From an uncultured Clostridia bacterium (GTDB lineage: Bacteria > Bacillota > Clostridia > TANB77 > CAG-508), in contig CAKPJK010000020.1 in assembly GCA_934162615.1 (NCBI GenBank), forward strand, positions 1 through 24,031: a DNA stretch of 24,031 nucleotides. The letters are read 5' to 3'. The position numbers and the translations under genes were made by a program. The notes under the pieces were generated by a model. It was not told the DNA's origin, did not search any database, and saw nothing but the letters and a program-made list of their open reading frames with translations. How positions within the stretch are numbered: position 1 is the stretch's first letter; each line of letters starts with the position of its first letter. Positions 13,176 through 20,401 of this stretch are shown in pieces.

Positions 13176-13703
13176 GTGGCAACAAATAGAAAATTAGGTA
13201 GAACAACAGACATTAGAATGGCAATGTTAAGAAACCTAACAACTGATTTATTAGTATATGGAAAAGTTGAAACTACATTACCAAGAGCTAAAGAAGTTAA
13301 ATCAATAGTTGATAGTTTAATATCACTTGCTATAAAAGAAAAAGATAACTTTGAAGAAGTAGAAGTAAAAGTTGTTAAAGCTAAATTAGATTCAAAAGGT
13401 AATAAAGTTACAGAACTAGTAAAAAGCAAAAACGGTAAAGAATTCTTAAAAGTAGTAAAAGAAGAAACTACTGAAAAGAGACAAAAAGATATGCCATCTA
13501 GATTAAATGCTAGAAGAAAAATAATGAGAAAAGTTAATAAAGTAAAAGATGCTGAAGGTAACAACATCGACGTACCAGCAAAATTATTCAACGAAATAGC
13601 ACCTAAATATGCAGGTAAAAACGTTGGAGGATATACAAGAATTGTTAAAGCTGGACCAAGAAGAGGAGACGCAGCAGAAGTTGCTATATTACAATTAGTA
13701 TAA
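13176..13703 (+). CDS. rplQ: 50S ribosomal protein L17 with internal insertion
   Basis: L17 binds 23S rRNA near the tunnel exit. The product is 175 residues where about 115-130 is usual. The N-terminal part (MATNRKLGRTTDIRMAMLRNLTTDLLVYGKVETTLPRAKEVKSIVDSLISLAIK) and the C-terminal part (APKYAGKNVGGYTRIVKAGPRRGDAAEVAILQLV) are standard. Between them, from about residue 55 to 105, is a charged extra segment rich in Lys, Val and Glu. The start is GTG at 13176 with AAGGAGGG at 13160-13167. It is the last gene of the superoperon. Confidence 0.96.
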   Translation: MATNRKLGRTTDIRMAMLRNLTTDLLVYGKVETTLPRAKEVKSIVDSLISLAIKEKDNFEEVEVKVVKAKLDSKGNKVTELVKSKNGKEFLKVVKEETTEKRQKDMPSRLNARRKIMRKVNKVKDAEGNNIDVPAKLFNEIAPKYAGKNVGGYTRIVKAGPRRGDAAEVAILQLV

Positions 13704-13773
13704 TATAAAAAATGTCCATTTGGGGACGGTACTGAAAAGAAAACCGACTACCAAAGGGGCATTTTTTATATTA
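13701..13773 (+). terminator. Strong terminator after rplQ
   Basis: TAATATAAAAAATG (13701-13714) pairs perfectly with CATTTTTTATATTA (13760-13773), and the stem continues through TCCATTTGG/CCAAAGGGG with two imperfect positions. Inside, CGGT (13727-13730) faces ACCG (13742-13745). The rplQ stop codon is part of the stem. The T-run makes it a convincing intrinsic terminator in the forward direction, and the A-rich left arm would let it act in reverse too. A diverged relative lies at 20336-20384. Confidence 0.85.
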
Positions 13774-13790
13774 CATAAAAGAGGAATAAA

Positions 13791-14291
13791 ATGAATAACA
13801 AAATACCAGAATATGAAATAAAATACTCAAAAATAAAAAACATATACATACAAATAAAAAACGGAAAAATAATAGTAAAAGCACCAAAACGAATCAGTAA
13901 AAAAGAAATAGAAAAAATAATAGAACAAAAAACAGAATGGATACAAAAAACACTAGAAAAAGAAAATAAAAAACAAGAAAAAGAAGCACTATACACAAAA
14001 GAAAAATTCAAAGAAATAATAGAAAAAAATACAAATGAACTCATACAAAAAACTGGATTAAAACCAAATAAAATAACAATAAAGCAAATAAAATACGCAT
14101 GGGGAAGTTGTTCAAGCAAAAAGAATATAACACTAAATTTAGAACTAATAAAATACAGTCAACAAGCAATAAAATATGTAATACTACACGAACTATGTCA
14201 TTTAAAGTACATGAATCACTCAAAAGACTTTTGGAATTTAGTAGAAAAATATATGCCAAATTATAAAGAAATCAAAAAGGAGTTTAAATAA
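13791..14291 (+). CDS. YgjP/DUF45-type zinc metallopeptidase
   Basis: The 166-residue protein carries the family's C-terminal core: YAWGSCSSKKNITLNLELI at about 102-120, then the gluzincin-like HELCH (133-137), and HSKDFW at 143-148, which normally completes the site. It resembles YgjP-like (DUF45, formerly M48-related) proteins, whose substrates are not established. The N-terminal half is Lys/Glu rich and shorter than in many relatives. The ATG at 13791 follows AGAGGAA at 13781-13787. It starts 18 bases past the rplQ terminator and is probably transcribed on its own or by read-through. Confidence 0.85.
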   Translation: MNNKIPEYEIKYSKIKNIYIQIKNGKIIVKAPKRISKKEIEKIIEQKTEWIQKTLEKENKKQEKEALYTKEKFKEIIEKNTNELIQKTGLKPNKITIKQIKYAWGSCSSKKNITLNLELIKYSQQAIKYVILHELCHLKYMNHSKDFWNLVEKYMPNYKEIKKEFK

Positions 14292-14387
14292 AAATCCATT
14301 TTTTTAATATGATAAGCACATTTTAAATAAAAAAGAATAAAACAAAAAATAATGTCTATAATAAAACATAGAAAGAGAGGTTTTATT

Positions 14388-14822
14388 ATGGAATTAGAAA
14401 GCAAATTAAACGAATTATTAGCAGACTTAAACGTATTTTACAGAAAATTGCAAAATTATCATTGGAATGTAGAAGGAAAAGACTTTTTTCAAGTACATGC
14501 AAAATTAGAAGAACTATATAACAAAATAAATGAACAAATAGACGAAATAGCAGAACATATAGTAATTTTAAAAGGACAACCACTAGGAAGACTGAAAGAC
14601 TATATGGAAAAATCAACAATACAAGAAGCAGAAAACAAAAAAATAAAATCAGAAGAAATATACAGAAACTTAATTACCGATTATCAAAAATTAAAAGATA
14701 AAACCATATCAATAAAAGAAGAGGCTGATAATCAGAGAGAGTATGCCACTTCATCTTTAATTGATGAGTATATTATGGAATATGGAAAGATAATTTGGAT
14801 GCTAAAAGCATCATTATCATAG
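14388..14822 (+). CDS. Dps-family ferritin-like protein
   Basis: Dps proteins assemble into 12-subunit shells that oxidise and store iron and protect DNA from peroxide. The 144-residue product has the intersubunit ferroxidase ligands H25, H37, D52 and E56 in the segment NYHWNVEGKDFFQVHAKLEELYNKINEQIDEIAEHI. The spacing of 12, 15 and 4 residues equals that of E. coli Dps. It lacks a long lysine-rich N-terminal tail. The ATG at 14388 follows GAGAGG at 14375-14380. TATAAT at 14357-14362 may be its -10, though no convincing -35 is seen. Confidence 0.9.
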   Translation: MELESKLNELLADLNVFYRKLQNYHWNVEGKDFFQVHAKLEELYNKINEQIDEIAEHIVILKGQPLGRLKDYMEKSTIQEAENKKIKSEEIYRNLITDYQKLKDKTISIKEEADNQREYATSSLIDEYIMEYGKIIWMLKASLS

Positions 14823-14846
14823 ATAAAGAGAATATTTGATAATAAA

Positions 14847-14888
14847 AATAGACCATAGATATAAAAGATATTTATGGTTTATTCTATT
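14847..14888. terminator. Bidirectional terminator between dps and the XRE gene
   Basis: AATAGACCATAGATAT (14847-14862) pairs with ATATTTATGGTTTATT around an AAAAG loop, with two G-T wobbles and no mismatches. CTATTTT follows on the plus strand, and an A-rich run precedes the stem, so it can serve both converging genes. Confidence 0.7.
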
Positions 14889-14912
14889 TTACAAAAAAAT
14901 ATGAATAAATTG

Positions 14913-15173
14913 TTATGCTTCGTAATATTTTTCAGTTCCAGAATATAAATCGTCCAATGTAATGCCAAGAACTTTGCAAAAAGCCAAAACTTCAAAATCT
15001 TTTACAGTCTTTTTTCCATATTCAATTTCATATATGTCACAATTGTACATTGTCACTCCCAACAAATCCAATTGTTTACAAATTTCGGGTTGTGACATTT
15101 TTTTTAGCGTCCTATATTTTTTTATATTTTTTCCAATTATATTCAAATTTCCATTCAATGTTTTTACTTTCAT
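14913..15173 (-). CDS. XRE-family helix-turn-helix regulator
   Basis: This is an 86-residue single-domain DNA-binding protein. Residues 12-55 (IIGKNIKKYRTLKKMSQPEICKQLDLLGVTMYNCDIYEIEYGKKTV) match the Cro/C1-type fold, including the MSQPEICKQL recognition region. The tail VLAFCKVLGITLDDLYSG is typical of small Clostridial repressors. The start codon (CAT on the plus strand, 15171-15173) has AAAGGAA upstream. It is divergent from the prepilin-like gene, with operator-like palindromes between them, and may regulate one or both. That is inference. Confidence 0.88.
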   Translation of the reverse strand: MKVKTLNGNLNIIGKNIKKYRTLKKMSQPEICKQLDLLGVTMYNCDIYEIEYGKKTVKDFEVLAFCKVLGITLDDLYSGTEKYYEA

Positions 15174-15206
15174 TTTTTATGTTCCTTTCATACAATTAAT
15201 CAATAA

Positions 15207-15262
15207 GTTATTGCAAAAACTTACGAAAAGCGTGTTAGTAGTGATTATTAATTTGCAATAAC
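15207..15262. repeat. 11-bp inverted repeat in the divergent intergenic region
   Basis: GTTATTGCAAA (15207-15217) and TTTGCAATAAC (15252-15262) are perfect inverted copies 34 bases apart. They lie upstream of the XRE start on the minus strand and could be a pair of protein-binding half sites or a stem in the XRE leader. Confidence 0.6.
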
Positions 15263-15264
15263 AT

Positions 15265-15278
15265 ATGAGTTAACTCAT
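15265..15278. promoter_or_regulatory. Perfect 14-bp palindrome, candidate operator
   Basis: ATGAGTTAACTCAT is a perfect palindrome 3 bases upstream of a candidate -35 (15282-15287) and 92 bases upstream of the divergent XRE start. Its position fits a repressor or activator site. The protein that binds it is unknown. Confidence 0.5.
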
Positions 15279-15281
15279 TCT

Positions 15282-15331
15282 TTGATATTGTATAACAAAA
15301 TTATATGATTGCTTACAGGAACAAACTGTAA
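15282..15331 (+). promoter_or_regulatory. Upstream promoter and inverted repeat of the prepilin-like gene
   Basis: TTGATA (15282-15287) and TATGAT (15304-15309) are 16 bases apart. Four bases after the -10 begins TTACAGGAACAAACTGTAA (15313-15331), an inverted repeat with 6-bp arms that would cover the transcription start. The same combination recurs downstream. The promoter is a by-eye match to the housekeeping consensus. Confidence 0.5.
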
Positions 15332-15385
15332 ATGTTACAAAATTATTTCTTTTTTTTTACAAATATATGACATAAATGTTATGTA

Positions 15386-15437
15386 TTGAATTTGAAAGTA
15401 GGATATGATATATTTAACTTACAGGAACAAACTGCAA
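15386..15437 (+). promoter_or_regulatory. Downstream promoter and second inverted repeat
   Basis: TTGAAT (15386-15391) and TATATT (15409-15414) are 17 bases apart. TTACAGGAACAAACTGCAA (15419-15437) starts five bases after the -10, nearly the same offset as in the upstream copy, with one arm base changed. The two repeat copies are 106 bases apart in the same orientation. Together with the upstream unit and palindromes, this accounts for most of the 300-base gene-free space 15174-15473. Confidence 0.5.
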
Positions 15438-15473
15438 ATTAAAATAATATTGAAAAACAAAGGAGAAAAAATC

Positions 15474-16625
15474 ATGGAAAGAATACAAGAAAGCCTTGGG
15501 AATATTCACAAATGTGATTTAAAGGAAAACAAAAAAGGGATTACACTTGTTGCACTAGTAATAACAATAGTAATTTTATTGATATTAGCTGGCATTTCAA
15601 TATCTGCATTAACAAATACGGGATTATTTGGAAAAGCAAAAGAAGCAAAAAGTGCAAGTGAAAATGCAGAAAAAGAACAAAATAAAATATTGGATGAGTA
15701 TGAAACAGCACTAGATCAATATGACGAGAAAACACTTGTATATAAAGTAAATAATGGAACAATAAAAGTTGGAGATTATATAAGATATACACCAGATACA
15801 GTAACAAAAGATGATAAAAACTATAAAACATTAATTTCTAATTTAGAAACATATTCTGGCTCAGATAACAATACAGAATCAACATTAAACCAAGATGAAT
15901 TAAATTGGAGAGTACTTGATGTAAAAGATGGAAATGTTAGATTAATTAGTGCAGAACCAACAACATCAAAAATAACTCTAAACGGATATAATGGATACAA
16001 TAATGCAGTAAAATTATTGGATGACACTTGTAGTACATTATATAATAATTTAAAATTTTCAAATAATGTTCAAAATTTAAAAATAGAAGATATACAGGGA
16101 AAAATTATAGAAAAAGATTTTTCAAATTTTAATGAAGGTTATGGAGAAAAATACGAGCCTAAAGATATTAATTATCCCAAAATAATGGAACAAGAAGAAA
16201 AATATAATGTTGAAAAATCAATTAATTCTAAAGATATTTTATCTGTTAGTAAACAAAATGAATTTATAACAGGAAGTGCATTATCAAGTAATAATTCTTT
16301 GGAAAGAACTTTTTGGGCACATAGTTTTAAGAACTCAAATGAGTTTATCAATAAAATATTTTATGAGATGATTATTGGAGATGAAACAAATGCATATTGG
16401 ATATCATCACGTTGTGTGGATCCATATGTAAATGAGGCATATTATCTTATTAGATATGTAAATGGCAGTTATGTTCACGCATATGGTTTATATAATTCTA
16501 ATAAAAAAGAAACACCTGGAAATTTTGCTTTTCGTCCTGTAATAACATTAAATTCAAATGTCCAATTAGATACAACAAAAACAGGAGATGGAAGTTCAGC
16601 AGAACATGCATATGAAATAAAATAA
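15474..16625 (+). CDS. Prepilin-like surface protein with N-terminal methylation-type motif
   Basis: The 383-residue product starts with a short polar leader ending KENKKG, then ITLVALVITIVILLILAGISI, the prepilin-peptidase type site (cleavage after G22) and membrane helix. Next come a charged helical stretch (about 50-75) and a C-terminal region with WRVLDVKDGNVRLISAEP, YWISSRC and GNFAFRPVITLNSNVQL. Such C-terminal regions occur in many uncharacterised gut-Clostridia surface proteins. Glu at mature position 5, needed by classical pilins, is Ala here. The ATG at 15474 follows AAAGGAG at 15459-15465. The function is unknown; it is likely exported. Confidence 0.85.
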   Translation: MERIQESLGNIHKCDLKENKKGITLVALVITIVILLILAGISISALTNTGLFGKAKEAKSASENAEKEQNKILDEYETALDQYDEKTLVYKVNNGTIKVGDYIRYTPDTVTKDDKNYKTLISNLETYSGSDNNTESTLNQDELNWRVLDVKDGNVRLISAEPTTSKITLNGYNGYNNAVKLLDDTCSTLYNNLKFSNNVQNLKIEDIQGKIIEKDFSNFNEGYGEKYEPKDINYPKIMEQEEKYNVEKSINSKDILSVSKQNEFITGSALSSNNSLERTFWAHSFKNSNEFINKIFYEMIIGDETNAYWISSRCVDPYVNEAYYLIRYVNGSYVHAYGLYNSNKKETPGNFAFRPVITLNSNVQLDTTKTGDGSSAEHAYEIK

Positions 16626-16630
16626 AAAAG

Positions 16631-16649
16631 AAATAATAGAATATTATTT
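16631..16649 (+). other. Short AT hairpin after the prepilin-like gene
   Basis: AAATAATA (16631-16638) pairs with TATTATTT (16642-16649) around a GAA loop, 6 bases after the stop. No T-run follows, so it may be only an mRNA end-stabilising stem. Confidence 0.3.
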
Positions 16650-16739
16650 ACAATTCAAGTTTTCTATAAAAATAAAAAATAATTTATATAGTAACAACAG
16701 AATAAAAAAAACATATTATAAACCATAGGAGGCATAAAA

Positions 16740-17093
16740 ATGTTGGAATTTGTATTAAACACAATATTTTGGACATTAGCCATTTATGGTTTATTTGAGA
16801 TTATAAAAAACATTATATACATAAGTAAATACACAAAATTTAAATCAGAAGGAATATATGTAATAATAGCAGTAAAAAATCAAGAAGAAAAAATAGAAGG
16901 ATTCTTACGTTCAACGCTATTTAAAATACTTTATGGAAGAGAAGAATACCTAAAAAACATTATAGTTGCAGACTTAAATTCAAGTGATAATACCAAAGAA
17001 ATAGCAAAAAAACTTTCAAAAGACTACGAAATACTAAAAGTAACAAATTGGAAAGAATGCAAAAATATAATAGATAATGTGGACGAACAATAA
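16740..17093 (+). CDS. Small membrane-anchored glycosyltransferase-like protein
   Basis: The 117-residue protein has one hydrophobic N-terminal segment (about residues 4-26), then a stretch resembling the first half of a GT-A (family 2) nucleotide-binding fold: YVIIAVKNQEEKIEGFLRSTLF and IIVADLNSSDNTKEIAKKL, the latter recalling the DxxSxDxT motif. The catalytic DxD and acceptor half are absent, so enzymatic activity is doubtful. The ATG at 16740 follows TAGGAGGC at 16726-16733. It precedes recD2. What it does is not known to me. Confidence 0.65.
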   Translation: MLEFVLNTIFWTLAIYGLFEIIKNIIYISKYTKFKSEGIYVIIAVKNQEEKIEGFLRSTLFKILYGREEYLKNIIVADLNSSDNTKEIAKKLSKDYEILKVTNWKECKNIIDNVDEQ

Positions 17094-17110
17094 TCTTCCA
17101 CTTGTTTTTT
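17079..17110 (+). terminator. Possible weak terminator before recD2
   Basis: GTGGA (17079-17083) pairs with TCCAC (17097-17101), followed directly by TTGTTTTTT. The stem is only 5 bp with a 13-base loop, and its left arm is inside the upstream coding end. Confidence 0.35.
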
Positions 17111-17179
17111 ACTCTTAAATATGATAAACTAAAAGAACAAAATAAGAGATATAAGTCAAAAACAAAGGAGAGAACATTA

Positions 17180-19285
17180 TTGGAAATCAAAGGAGAAGTA
17201 ACAGACATAATATATCAAAACGAAGTTAACAGTTACACAATAGCGGTATTTGAAACAGACGAAGAAGAAACAACAATAGTAGGGTACTTACCATTTGTAA
17301 AAAGCGGAGACACACTAAAAGTAGAAGGGAAATTTGTAGAACACAAAGACTATGGAAGACAATTCAAAGTTGAAACATTCGAAAAATTAATGCCAGAAAC
17401 ATTAGGGGCATTAGAAAAATATTTAGCAAATGGAAGTATTAAAGGAATAGGAGAAGCAACAGCAAAAAAGATAATAAAAACATTTGGAGAAGATACAATA
17501 AATGTATTTAAATTCGAACCAGAAAAATTAGCACAAATAAAAGGAATCTCAAAAAGTAGAGCAATAGAAATGTCAGAAAGTTTTATAGAAAACTGGGAAG
17601 TATGGCAAATAGTAGGATTTCTAGAAAGATTTGGAATTGGTGCAGAAAATGCAAAAAAAATATATGATTTGTTAGGAATAAATGCAATAGAGCAAATTGA
17701 ATCAAACCCATATATTTTAATAGATATGGCTCGAGGAGTTGACTTTAAGCAAATAGACCAAATGGCATTAAAACTTGGAATAAGTTATGATAATCAAAAA
17801 AGAGTTGAAAGCGGTATAAAATATGGACTAATTAAGGCCACATATAATGGGCATTCATGTGTTATAAAACAAAATTTAATTGATTATGTAATATCACTAT
17901 TAGATGTAACAACAGAAGCAGTTGAAGATAATATAATCAATTTAAAAGCAAAAGACGAAATCTATGCTGAAACAAGAGATGATGCAGAATGGATTTACTT
18001 AGAAAATTTTTATAATGTAGAAAAAGAAATTGCAACAAGAATAATCAGATTAGATAAAAGTAAGAATTTAAAAAAAATAGAACATATTGAAAATGCACTA
18101 AAAGGTGTAGAAAAAAAATCAAATATAGAATTATCAGAAAAACAAAGAGAAGCGGTTTTATCAATAAATGATAGTAATGTAACAATCATAACGGGTGGAC
18201 CTGGTACAGGTAAAACAACAATTATAAAAACAATAATAGATTTATTTGAAGAAAGAAAGAAAAAGGTTGTTTTAACTGCACCAACAGGACGAGCAGCAAA
18301 AAAAATGACGGAGGCGACAGGAAAAGAAGCGTCAACTTTACATAGATTATTAGGAATTGGAAAATTAGATGATGAAGGAATTTATTCAAGACATAGCGAT
18401 TATAAGGGGGAACCAATAGATGCAGACCTAATAGTTGTTGACGAATTGTCAATGGTGGATATGTTTTTAATGAATTACTTATTAAATTGTATATATCAGG
18501 GAACAAAACTAATTTTAGTAGGGGATGTTGACCAATTGGCATCAGTAGGGCCAGGAAGTGTTCTTAAAGATTTAATAAATTCTGAGACAATTAATACTGT
18601 AAAATTAGATAAAATTTTTAGACAGGCTGCAAAAAGTAAAATAGTCTTAAATGCCCATAGAGTAAACAGTGGTTCAGGATTCATCAAAAATGATGACGAA
18701 GAAATTGAAGAAGATACAAAACAAGATTTCTTTTTTATAAGACAAAATTCAACAGAAAAAATGTTGCAGGAAGTAATCAGTTTATCAACAGGAAGATTAG
18801 AAAAGTTTGGAAATTATGACTTTTTCAAAAATATTCAGGTTCTAACACCAACTAAAAAAGGACCTTTAGGGACTAGAGAATTAAACAAAGCATTGCAAGC
18901 GGTTTTAAATCCCAATGTAGACGAGTTACCAGAAAGAAAAATGGGTGATGTGGTTTATAGAGTTGGTGATAGAGTAATGCAAATCAAAAATAATTACGAT
19001 ATTACCTGGGAAAGAGAAGCAAAGCCATTTGGAACAGGAAAAATAGATGGAAAGTCAGAAGAAAACAGTTGGACATCAATGTATCTTGCAAAACCAAAGG
19101 ATAAAAAGGAAATAGGTACAGGTGTATTTAATGGAGAGATGGGAACTATAATAGAAATTGACGAAAGGGAAAAGGTTGTTAAAATTCAATTTGACGACGA
19201 AAAAATAGCGTGGTATGAGTATACAGATTTAGACCAAATAGAGCATAGTTATGCTATTACAATACACAAGGCACAGCGGAAGTGA
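17180..19285 (+). CDS. recD2: RecD2-type ATP-dependent DNA helicase, ends early by frameshift
   Basis: RecD2 is a 5'-3' superfamily 1B helicase that acts in DNA repair without RecBC. The order seen is an N-terminal OB-like domain (MEIKGEVTDIIYQNEVNSYT), helix-hairpin-helix repeats (SIKGIGEATAKKI, QIKGISKSRAIE), Walker A GGPGTGKTT near residue 340, Walker B VVDELSMVD near 420, and motif III GDVDQLASVGPGS near 450. The TTG at 17180 is preferred because AAAGGAGAG (17164-17172) precedes it. Translation reaches motif V as TIHKAQ, then reads RK-stop. A one-base insertion (C at 19277) separates it from the rest of the protein. Confidence 0.9.
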   Translation: MEIKGEVTDIIYQNEVNSYTIAVFETDEEETTIVGYLPFVKSGDTLKVEGKFVEHKDYGRQFKVETFEKLMPETLGALEKYLANGSIKGIGEATAKKIIKTFGEDTINVFKFEPEKLAQIKGISKSRAIEMSESFIENWEVWQIVGFLERFGIGAENAKKIYDLLGINAIEQIESNPYILIDMARGVDFKQIDQMALKLGISYDNQKRVESGIKYGLIKATYNGHSCVIKQNLIDYVISLLDVTTEAVEDNIINLKAKDEIYAETRDDAEWIYLENFYNVEKEIATRIIRLDKSKNLKKIEHIENALKGVEKKSNIELSEKQREAVLSINDSNVTIITGGPGTGKTTIIKTIIDLFEERKKKVVLTAPTGRAAKKMTEATGKEASTLHRLLGIGKLDDEGIYSRHSDYKGEPIDADLIVVDELSMVDMFLMNYLLNCIYQGTKLILVGDVDQLASVGPGSVLKDLINSETINTVKLDKIFRQAAKSKIVLNAHRVNSGSGFIKNDDEEIEEDTKQDFFFIRQNSTEKMLQEVISLSTGRLEKFGNYDFFKNIQVLTPTKKGPLGTRELNKALQAVLNPNVDELPERKMGDVVYRVGDRVMQIKNNYDITWEREAKPFGTGKIDGKSEENSWTSMYLAKPKDKKEIGTGVFNGEMGTIIEIDEREKVVKIQFDDEKIAWYEYTDLDQIEHSYAITIHKAQRK

Positions 19286-19490
19286 ATTTGATGTTGTTAT
19301 AATGTTGGCTCCTGCGTCTGCACCAATGTTGTTAACTAGAAATTTATTATATACTGGTATTACTAGGGCTAAAAAACTTTTAATTATTATTGGCAGTGAT
19401 AGGATTGTTAATTATATGGTTCAAAATGTTGATAGTAAAAAGCGTAATACTGGTTTAGAATTTAAGTTGAAAATGATTGCACAGGATTAG
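19278..19490 (+). pseudogene. recD2: RecD2 C-terminal fragment, displaced by frameshift
   Basis: In the +1 frame the sequence continues exactly where the helicase breaks: GSEFDVVIMLAPASAPMLLTRNLLYTGITRAKKLLIIIGS, which holds the rest of motif V and motif VI, then a 30-residue tail. Skipping C19277 gives one continuous protein of about 769 residues, a normal RecD2 length. There is no ribosome binding site for separate translation. Without this segment the helicase should be inactive. Real mutation, assembly error and recoding are all possible; error or mutation is the simplest. Confidence 0.85.
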
Positions 19491-19566
19491 AAAAAAGTTT
19501 TATATAGAAGTTATGTGTATATGGCTTAAAATAGCAATTTTGTCATAATTTGTCGAAAACTTTTTG

Positions 19567-19595
19567 TTGACAATAGACATAAAATAAAGTATAAT
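19567..19595 (+). promoter_or_regulatory. Consensus promoter of the comF-like gene
   Basis: TTGACA (19567-19572) and TATAAT (19590-19595) are perfect and 17 bases apart. The expected start is near 19602, so the leader is about 65 bases and contains the hairpin at 19621-19646. Confidence 0.85.
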
Positions 19596-19620
19596 TAATA
19601 TACTAATAATTAAAAAGTCG

Positions 19621-19656
19621 GGGGATTAGTTTTATTACTAATTCCCTATTTTAAAT
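19621..19656 (+). terminator. Attenuator-like hairpin in the comF leader
   Basis: GGGGATTAGT (19621-19630) pairs with ACTAATTCCC (19637-19646) with one G-T wobble and a TTTATT loop, followed by TATTTTAAAT. It lies between the promoter and the GTG start, so it could end a short leader transcript or, if read through, occlude little. The T-run is short. Confidence 0.5.
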
Positions 19657-19666
19657 CAAGAAAAGA

Positions 19667-20335
19667 GTGAGCAAAATTTTTAAAATTCAAGAAAAAATCT
19701 TAAACCTACTTTATCCCCCAATATGTGGAATATGTGGAAAAATAGCACCAAAAGGAATATGCATCAAATGTAATGTAGAACTAAAAAAGCAAGCAGAAGC
19801 AAACATAATGCGAAAAGAAGAAATAGAAGAAAAAAACTTTGAAGAATTAATGTACATATTTAAATATGAAGGACAAGCACGCAAATTAATATTAGACTAC
19901 AAATTCAATGAAAAATCATACATGTATAAAACATTTGTAAATTTTTTGTTAAATAATAAAAAAATATTTGAAAATATAAAAAAATATGATAAAATTATAC
20001 CAGTTCCAATAAGCAAAAAAAGATACAAAGAAAGAGGCTATAATCAAAGTTTGCTTATAGCAAGAGAAATAGCTCACAAAACAAATTTGGAACTTGTGAA
20101 TAATTGTCTAATAAAAACAAAAAATATAATAGAACAAAGCAAACTAAACAAAGAAGAAAGACAAAACAACATACAAGGTGTATATAGTCTACAAAATCCA
20201 CAAAAAATTACTAATCAAAAAATATTATTAGTAGACGATATTTATACAACAGGAAGCACAGTAAATGAATGTAGCAAAATATTAAAACAAGCAAATCCTA
20301 AAAGAATAGGAATACTAGTATTAGCAAAAGATTAA
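19667..20335 (+). CDS. ComF-family phosphoribosyltransferase-like protein
   Basis: The 222-residue product matches ComFC-type proteins: an N-terminal zinc knuckle with C20, C23, C32 and C35 (LLYPPICGICGK, GICIKC), the middle PVPISKKRYKERGYNQSLLIAREIA, and a C-terminal PRPP-binding loop ILLVDDIYTTGSTVNE at about 187-202. In naturally competent bacteria ComF proteins act in DNA uptake after entry, but many non-competent Clostridia keep one. The start is GTG at 19667 with a weak AAGAAAAGAG upstream. It is preceded by a perfect promoter. Confidence 0.92.
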   Translation: MSKIFKIQEKILNLLYPPICGICGKIAPKGICIKCNVELKKQAEANIMRKEEIEEKNFEELMYIFKYEGQARKLILDYKFNEKSYMYKTFVNFLLNNKKIFENIKKYDKIIPVPISKKRYKERGYNQSLLIAREIAHKTNLELVNNCLIKTKNIIEQSKLNKEERQNNIQGVYSLQNPQKITNQKILLVDDIYTTGSTVNECSKILKQANPKRIGILVLAKD

Positions 20336-20384
20336 CAATGTCCCCCGAAAGAACAACTACAAAAGTGCAAACAATAGGGGCATA
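20336..20384 (+). repeat. Hairpin spacer related to the rplQ terminator
   Basis: AATGTCCCCC (20337-20346) and GGGGCAT (20377-20383) form a short stem. The interior GAAAGAACAACTACAAAA resembles the GAAAAGAAAACCGACTACC of the rplQ terminator, which has the same AATGTCC and GGGGCAT ends. Here there is no T-run, so termination is not expected. Confidence 0.45.
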
Positions 20385-20401
20385 AGAAATGGAGTGAAAA
20401 A

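Noticed and set aside
14334..14375. PerR-type operator before dps
   Set aside because: TCTATAATAAAACATAGA has 5-bp arms, but it does not fit the TTATAATNATTATAA consensus well enough to call.
14962..15261. Plus-strand 99-codon frame opposite the XRE gene
   Set aside because: The minus-strand XRE product has a clear helix-turn-helix and a ribosome binding site; the plus-strand frame has neither.
15207..15331. CRISPR-like or att-site array
   Set aside because: The symmetric sites are all different except for one duplicated 19-mer; there is no regular repeat-spacer pattern and no integrase or Cas gene.
17102..17179. Upstream TTG as recD2 start
   Set aside because: It lies in the T-run after a stem and adds 26 non-family residues; AAAGGAGAG points to the TTG at 17180.
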